The position numbers and the translations under genes were made by a program. DNA of 7,009 nt from Bacilli bacterium (lineage in GTDB: Bacteria; Bacillota_I; Bacilli_A; RF39; UBA660), in contig JAFPMR010000148.1 in the NCBI GenBank assembly GCA_017411235.1, positions 1-7,009 of the forward strand. The letters are read 5' to 3'. A model generated the notes under the pieces. That model ran no database searches. It was given only the letters and a program-made list of their open reading frames with translations, and was not told where the DNA came from. Shown piece by piece: positions 1-4,700 of this stretch (position 1 is its first letter; every line of letters begins with the position of its first letter).

Positions 1-282
1 GCTGGTGATTTAGCTTTAGTTATGCCACATCGTATTATTACTAATATTTTAGAAGGATTAGAGACATTAAATAAGATTATTCCTGGTGTTGCAAACGATG
101 ATACATTATTATATGGACCAGAAATAAAATTCTTCAGTAATGAGATTGAAACAGATAACAAATTTAGATTAGAAAATGATAATATTTATTTTGTTGGAGA
201 CGGTGCAGGAAAGGCCGGAAATATAGTAACTGCTGCAGCTACTGGTCTTGTTGCAGCAAGAGATATTTTGAATAGAAAATAA
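1..282 (+). CDS. FAD-dependent dehydrogenase (COG2509-like), C-terminal fragment
   Basis: The reading frame is open from base 1, so this is the last 93 codons of a longer gene. The methionine at base 22 is internal, because seven in-frame codons (AGDLALV) precede it and fit the family. The fragment contains PGVANDDTLLYGPEIKFF followed by VGDGAGKAGNIVTAAATG and the closing helix LVAARDIL. A Gly-Asp-Gly-Ala-Gly stretch just before a C-terminal helix is the usual end of two-dinucleotide-binding flavoproteins, where the Asp contacts FAD. The 'iPG..nddTLLygPEiKF' segment recalls the uncharacterised NAD(FAD)-utilising dehydrogenases of COG2509, which are cytoplasmic, of unknown substrate and usually about 450-550 residues long. 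The gene ends in TAA within a terminator stem, so it is transcriptionally separate from the surface-protein operon downstream. Family assignment is fairly sure. The exact reaction cannot be told, and the N-terminal Rossmann motif lies outside the window. Confidence 0.82.
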   Translation, partial: AGDLALVMPHRIITNILEGLETLNKIIPGVANDDTLLYGPEIKFFSNEIETDNKFRLENDNIYFVGDGAGKAGNIVTAAATGLVAARDILNRK

Positions 283-317
283 CTACTAAAAAGTAGTTAT
301 TTTTTTGTTCTTTTTTT
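276..317 (+). terminator. Rho-independent terminator of the flavoprotein gene
   Basis: An inverted repeat pairs AACTACT (281-287) with AGTAGTT (292-298) around an AAAA loop. Flanking A/T bases extend the stem to at least 279-300. A T-rich tract follows (TTTTTT, G, TTC, then seven T to 317). The stem includes the TAA stop at 280-282, so the transcript ends right after the coding region. The stem is A/U-rich and moderately weak, but the long U tract compensates. A short A run on the left side could give weak termination for the other strand, though no minus-strand gene is present to need it. Confidence 0.85.
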
Positions 318-329
318 GGGTCATTTTCA

Positions 330-358
330 TTTACATTTTTATAGTGAAATGATATACT
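330..358 (+). promoter_or_regulatory. Extended -10 sigma-A promoter of the surface-protein operon
   Basis: TTTACA (330-335) is one mismatch from the -35 consensus. A 17-base spacer follows, then TATACT (353-358), one mismatch from the -10 consensus. A TG dinucleotide at 350-351, one base before the -10 box, makes it an extended -10 element. Expected transcription start is near 365, giving a 5' leader of about 27 bases. This is the only convincing promoter in the 109-base gap. It follows the terminator directly, so the two surface-protein genes appear to form their own transcription unit. The -10 hexamer is also the left arm of a small inverted repeat (353-370). Confidence 0.8.
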
Positions 359-381
359 TTAAGTAGTATAAAAGAGAGTGT

Positions 382-387
382 AGGGAT
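382..387 (+). promoter_or_regulatory. Ribosome binding site of the 421-residue protein
   Basis: AGGGAT lies four bases before the ATG at 392 and is a fair purine-rich match to the anti-Shine-Dalgarno sequence. It supports ATG 392 as the start, since no other start codon with a comparable site lies between the promoter and the signal-anchor helix. Confidence 0.6.
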
Positions 388-391
388 AAGT

Positions 392-1657
392 ATGGCCAAA
401 AATAATAAGAAAGTACTAGTGTTGAATACTTTGGTATTACTTTTATGTATTGTAATTATCGCATTGTATTCTTTAATACCTTTGAAAGGTAAAGATGTTA
501 AAAAGTTTGTTTTAACTTTTGATAGTGATGGAGGTAGTGCAGTAGCTGCTGTAAATATTAACGATTGTGAAGTAGTTACTCAACCAACTAATCCAACTAA
601 AGAAGGTTATATTTTTGTTGGATGGGAACTCAATGGAGAACCTTTTGATTTTTCTAAAGAGGTTTGTGGAGATGTTGAGTTAAAAGCTGTTTGGGAAGAA
701 ATGAATCCTGAAAAAGAATACATTACTATTTATCTTCAATATGGAGAAGGTGATCCTTCACCAGTAGTTGTTGAAAAAGGAACAATTCCTCAAATGCCTC
801 AGACTCCTACAAGAGATGGTTACAATTTTGTTGAATGGCATGTTAATGGTTTCTACTATGGATTTGATACTCCTTTAGATGATGGTGCTATAGTCGAAGC
901 TGTTTGGGAAGAAATACCTGATGAGCCAGAGCCAGAGGACGATACTGAATATACTGTTACATTTAATTTAAATGGTGGTACTGCTGGTGGTAACTGTGAT
1001 GATCAAACAGTTAAAAAGGGTGGTACTGCTAAGAATGTTTGTAAACCTACACGTGATGGCTATACATTAAATGGTTGGTCACCAAAGATTACTTCTAAAA
1101 TTACTAAAAATACTACATTTGTAGCTCAATGGAAAGCAAATTCTTCCGGTGGAGGAAGTTCTGGTGGAGATTCCGGTGGAGGAAGTGGAGGAGATACTCC
1201 AACACCACCACCTGCAACAACTTATAACTTGAGTTGTTCTGTTGCTGGTTCAAGTACTCATACACAAAACAACTTGACTTCAAATAGTACTAGTAATGCT
1301 GCTTCAATATGTAATAATCATAAAGGTGATCAATACAATGAACACCTATATACTATTAACTTTACTGCTGGAAATTGTAGTGTTAGTGGTACTAGTATAA
1401 GTTGTAATACTACTCCAACTAAGAAAAGATTCACAGTATCTTGTACTGAAGTTCCGAATGCCAATCAAGCTCCTACAAATACTTGTACTGCAACTTCAAA
1501 TGCTGGATCTGGATCGAAGATAATGTTAAATGGAACAGTTTATCCTGGAAAACCAATACCTGATTCCATGGCTAATTCAGCTACTTGGGGTATATGCTTC
1601 GGTAGTGTTTGTGCTGATGATGATCAGGTTACGTATAGATATGTAGGATTGGGGTGA
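392..1657 (+). CDS. Membrane-anchored InlB-repeat protein with Cys-rich C-terminal domain
   Basis: The product has 421 residues. KNNKK at the N-terminus precedes a hydrophobic helix (about residues 8-29). No clean AxA cleavage site is visible, so a signal anchor with the rest outside the cell is most likely. Three InlB B-type (Listeria-Bacteroides) repeats follow at about 39-109, 110-186 and 187-249. Each has an opening strand, a PTK/R-(E/D)-GY core, an aromatic-rich strand and a closing 'A-x-W' (KAVW, EAVW, AQW). Acidic linkers separate them (EEMNPEKE; EEIPDEPEPEDD). A Gly/Ser then Thr/Pro linker (250-277) leads to a Ser/Thr/Asn-rich domain (278-421) with eight cysteines that I do not recognise. 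No LPxTG signal is present. All twelve predicted extracellular cysteines occur in even numbers per domain: 2, 0, 2 and 8. The stop TGA is followed at once by TAA. Six bases downstream the giant repeat protein begins, so the two are co-transcribed and probably act together at the cell surface. The role (adhesion, binding of the partner, wall attachment) is inference. Confidence 0.93.
   Translation: MAKNNKKVLVLNTLVLLLCIVIIALYSLIPLKGKDVKKFVLTFDSDGGSAVAAVNINDCEVVTQPTNPTKEGYIFVGWELNGEPFDFSKEVCGDVELKAVWEEMNPEKEYITIYLQYGEGDPSPVVVEKGTIPQMPQTPTRDGYNFVEWHVNGFYYGFDTPLDDGAIVEAVWEEIPDEPEPEDDTEYTVTFNLNGGTAGGNCDDQTVKKGGTAKNVCKPTRDGYTLNGWSPKITSKITKNTTFVAQWKANSSGGGSSGGDSGGGSGGDTPTPPPATTYNLSCSVAGSSTHTQNNLTSNSTSNAASICNNHKGDQYNEHLYTINFTAGNCSVSGTSISCNTTPTKKRFTVSCTEVPNANQAPTNTCTATSNAGSGSKIMLNGTVYPGKPIPDSMANSATWGICFGSVCADDDQVTYRYVGLG
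1144..1186 (+). repeat. 16-base direct repeat in the Gly/Ser linker
   Basis: The same 16 bases (TTCCGGTGGAGGAAGT) occur at 1144-1159 and 1171-1186, a period of 27 bases or nine codons. The repeat lies in the Gly/Ser linker of the 421-residue protein, so expansion or contraction by one unit would keep the frame and only change linker length. It probably arose by slippage. The GGN/AGT-rich composition contrasts with the A+T-rich surroundings. Confidence 0.85.
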
Positions 1658-1658
1658 T
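1651..1658 (+). promoter_or_regulatory. Strong ribosome binding site overlapping the upstream stop codon
   Basis: GGGGTGAT matches the Shine-Dalgarno GAGGTGAT at seven of eight positions and ends five bases before ATG 1664. It contains the TGA stop (1655-1657) of the upstream gene. A ribosome finishing the first protein therefore sits on the initiation site of the second, which suggests translational coupling and roughly matched synthesis. This site fixes the start of the giant gene at 1664. Confidence 0.85.
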
Positions 1659-1663
1659 AAAAT

Positions 1664-1738
1664 ATGAAAAATAAAAAAATATTATTTTTAACAATTATTA
1701 TCTTATTATTTATAACTGCTATTAGTGATGTTAAAGCT
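1664..1738 (+). other. Signal peptide of the giant repeat protein
   Basis: Residues 1-25 start MKNKK (positive n-region). They continue with a hydrophobic core of Ile, Leu, Phe and Thr (about 6-20) and end S-D-V-K-A, a plausible signal peptidase I site with Val at -3 and Ala at -1. The mature protein would begin KDYAL. No cysteine follows the cleavage point, so it is not a lipoprotein. Confidence 0.85.
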
Positions 1739-4700
1739 AAAGACTATGCTTTATCAGAAGAATTTGCAACAGGTGATGTTGAAGCAATTCCTGACTATGC
1801 ATATGTTTTTGGTTCTTACTTATTCATTGAAGATTCATCAAGGTCCGATTTGAATTTGGTTTTAGCTAGTAGATCTGCTTATGCTGATGATATGTTTATG
1901 GCATTCTATGGTGATTATTATCCTACTTATGGATTTGCTGAAAATAATGCTATATATGATAGAGGCAATATTATATGTATTGACCATATTGATGGTGAAC
2001 GTATTGATGATGATTGCCCTGGATCTGGTGGTGGAGGAGGAACAACTCCTTCTGGTGAATCATTTGATGTTAGATTCTTCTATTTAGATGCAAATAATCA
2101 TCCTGTACAAATCGGTGGTAAGAAAACTATCCCAAGCGGCGGTTATTTAAATGTTGCTGCTGTTCCTGATACTACAAACTATCAAAAACCTGGATATAGA
2201 ATAGATGGTTGGTTTAATGTAGAGAACACTAATGATTTTAGTGAAGAAGAAAACGTTAAATTCGACTTTGGACAAGCTGTAGAATCTAATTTAAATTTAA
2301 TTATTAGATTGGTTCCACTTAACTATACAATTACTTATGACTTTAATGGTGGAATTTTAGATAATGGTGCTAATCAATATCCAGCTAATACAGTTAATTG
2401 CGACGTTACTGATCAATTAGTTGGAAATTGTACTACTTACCAAGAAGTTCCTCATAAAGATGGTTATATCTTTAAAGGATGGTCTGTTGGAGAGAGTGGT
2501 AAAACTGATCAAGTATTAGTTAATGCTAATGAATCTTTAGTTGATTTCCTAGTACCTGATGTTAATGGAAATAATAGTGTTACATTATATGCTTGTTGGG
2601 AAGCTCAAAATTATACTATTAAGTATATGTTAAATGGCGGAACTGTTCTTACAGGCCAATTAGAAGGTTTATATAATGTAGAAAATCATATTGATTTAAC
2701 TAATTCTTCTAATAAACCTACTAGAGCAGGATATACTTTTGCTGGATGGTGTGCAACTGATAGTCAAGATTGTACTAATTTTGTTACTACAACATCTGGT
2801 TATCATAGTACTTTAACTTTATATGCTAAATGGAATCCTATTTCTATTACTGTTAAGTATATAAATGGTGCTAGTTCTTCTACTAGAGCATGTAATTATG
2901 GTGATTGTACTGTAAATTATAATAATCCTACTAAAGCAGGATATGATTTCTTGTATTGGGAAGGATCAGATGGAAATATTTATCGTAAGAATGATCCTAT
3001 TCATACTACAAATAGTTCTATTACATTAACTGCTAAGTTTAATGAAGGAAATTATTATGAAATTGAATACAATTTAGGCGATGATGAAGCATTTGATGCT
3101 CAACCAATAACTATGTATCAATATAATGCTGAAGGAACTGATATTAATTTACCAACTCCAATTAAGAAGGGCTTTAATTTTTCTAAATGGAGTATTGTTA
3201 ATACTTCAACAGGATCTGGTACAATTAATGTAGATAATAATACTTTAAGTGTTAGAACAGCAGGTAAGATTGTTCTTGAACCTACATATGAAGAAAAATC
3301 TTATTCTGTTTATTATAAATATTATCATAATGGTACTATGACAGAGCCTATTGAAATAGATGAATGTAACTACTTGAATTGTAGTGCTCCAAGTATTAGT
3401 GAACAATATAATGGACTTTCAATTAAAAATTGGAATGGTACTGATGGTAGAACTTATGCTCAAGGTTCTAGAATTATGGAACCTGTTGATGGATTAGTTT
3501 TAACTGCTGTATATGGTGTTGAATCTGGTCATAGTATTAAATTCTACGATGGAAATCAACAATATAGTGGTTATATTACAACTTTCTCATCTGATTATGC
3601 ATTCCATTTACCAGTTCCTACTAAGACTGGATATAGATTCGAAGGATGGAAGACTAAAGGACAAACTGCAAATACTCCAAATTATGGAACATTTATTAAC
3701 GTAAATACTGTTAATGATGACCTTGAGTTAGAAGCTATTTGGACTCCTATTAAGGTTACTGTAAGATATGATTTAAATTATGCAGGTGCTCAAAATAATA
3801 ATCATACTGAAGAATGTAATTTGTATGATACTAATTGTTTAATTACTTATGTACCTGATGCTAGAGAAGGTTATGAGTTCTTAGGATGGAGCTTAACTAA
3901 TAGTACTTCTCAATTGTTAGGTGTTAATAGTGATTTATTAGGATTATTTAGTAATCCTACAACTGTTATGTTACATGCTATTTGGAAGACACTTGATTAT
4001 CCTGTTATTTATGATTTAGATGGTGGACATTTTGATGAAGATGAATTAAATAGTATTACTTATTTTGTTAATCTAGATAATCCTGATATTCATATGAAGA
4101 AACCATTTAAAGAAGGATATACATTTAAAGCTTGGGTTCCAACTAATGCTGTAGTTGATGGTAACGAAGATGCTACTATTTCTTCAGCTGGTAATGTTAA
4201 ATTAACTGCTACTTGGACTCCTAATGCATTGAGTGTTAACTTTAAAGTTGATGGCAGAGTTGTACATGGCCAAGTATCTAGTGAGTGTAATTATGATGGA
4301 TGTACAATCCTAACAAGTGATCCTACAAAACCAGGTTATGAATTTGAATACTGGAAAGTAGAAGATACTGGATATACTTATAAAAAGAATGATACTATCG
4401 TTGGATTTGCTGGAACTATTACTTTAGAAGCTGTATTTAATGATGGTAATACATTAGAAATTGATTATAAGTTAGATGACGGTTCTTTTGGAAGTTATAC
4501 TCCAATTAGAAATTATGTTGTTGGTGTTGGTACTAATTTACCAATTCCAACTAAGGATGGTTATACTTTCGGCGGATGGATTGTTCTAGACGCAAGAGGA
4601 CGTGAAACTAACGAAATTATATATAAGATAGATAGTGATAAGACTACAAATATTTCACTAAAAGCTAAGTGGACTATTGAAGGCTATGAAGTTAAAACTG

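Noticed and set aside
22..282. Complete small 86-residue protein starting at ATG 22
   Set aside because: The frame is open upstream to base 1 with family-like residues, there is no ribosome site before ATG 22, and the content is the C-terminal end of a flavoprotein.
365..393. Divergent minus-strand promoter using the TATACT on the reverse strand at 365-370
   Set aside because: No -35-like hexamer lies at the right distance, and there is no minus-strand gene upstream to serve.
392..1657. Sortase-anchored (LPxTG) protein
   Set aside because: The C-terminus ends VTYRYVGLG, with no LPxTG, hydrophobic tail or positive end. The N-terminal helix is the only visible anchor.
1881..2087. Open frame of 68 codons inside the giant gene, Met/Leu/Ile-rich
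   Set aside because: It lies in another frame of a long, clearly coding sequence. Its hydrophobic composition is the usual by-product of A+T-rich GAT/TAT codons read out of phase, and it has no ribosome site.
3513..3704. Open frame of 63 codons inside the giant gene
   Set aside because: It is out of phase with repeat units 6-7, whose translation matches the repeat consensus perfectly. There is no start signal and no recognisable product.
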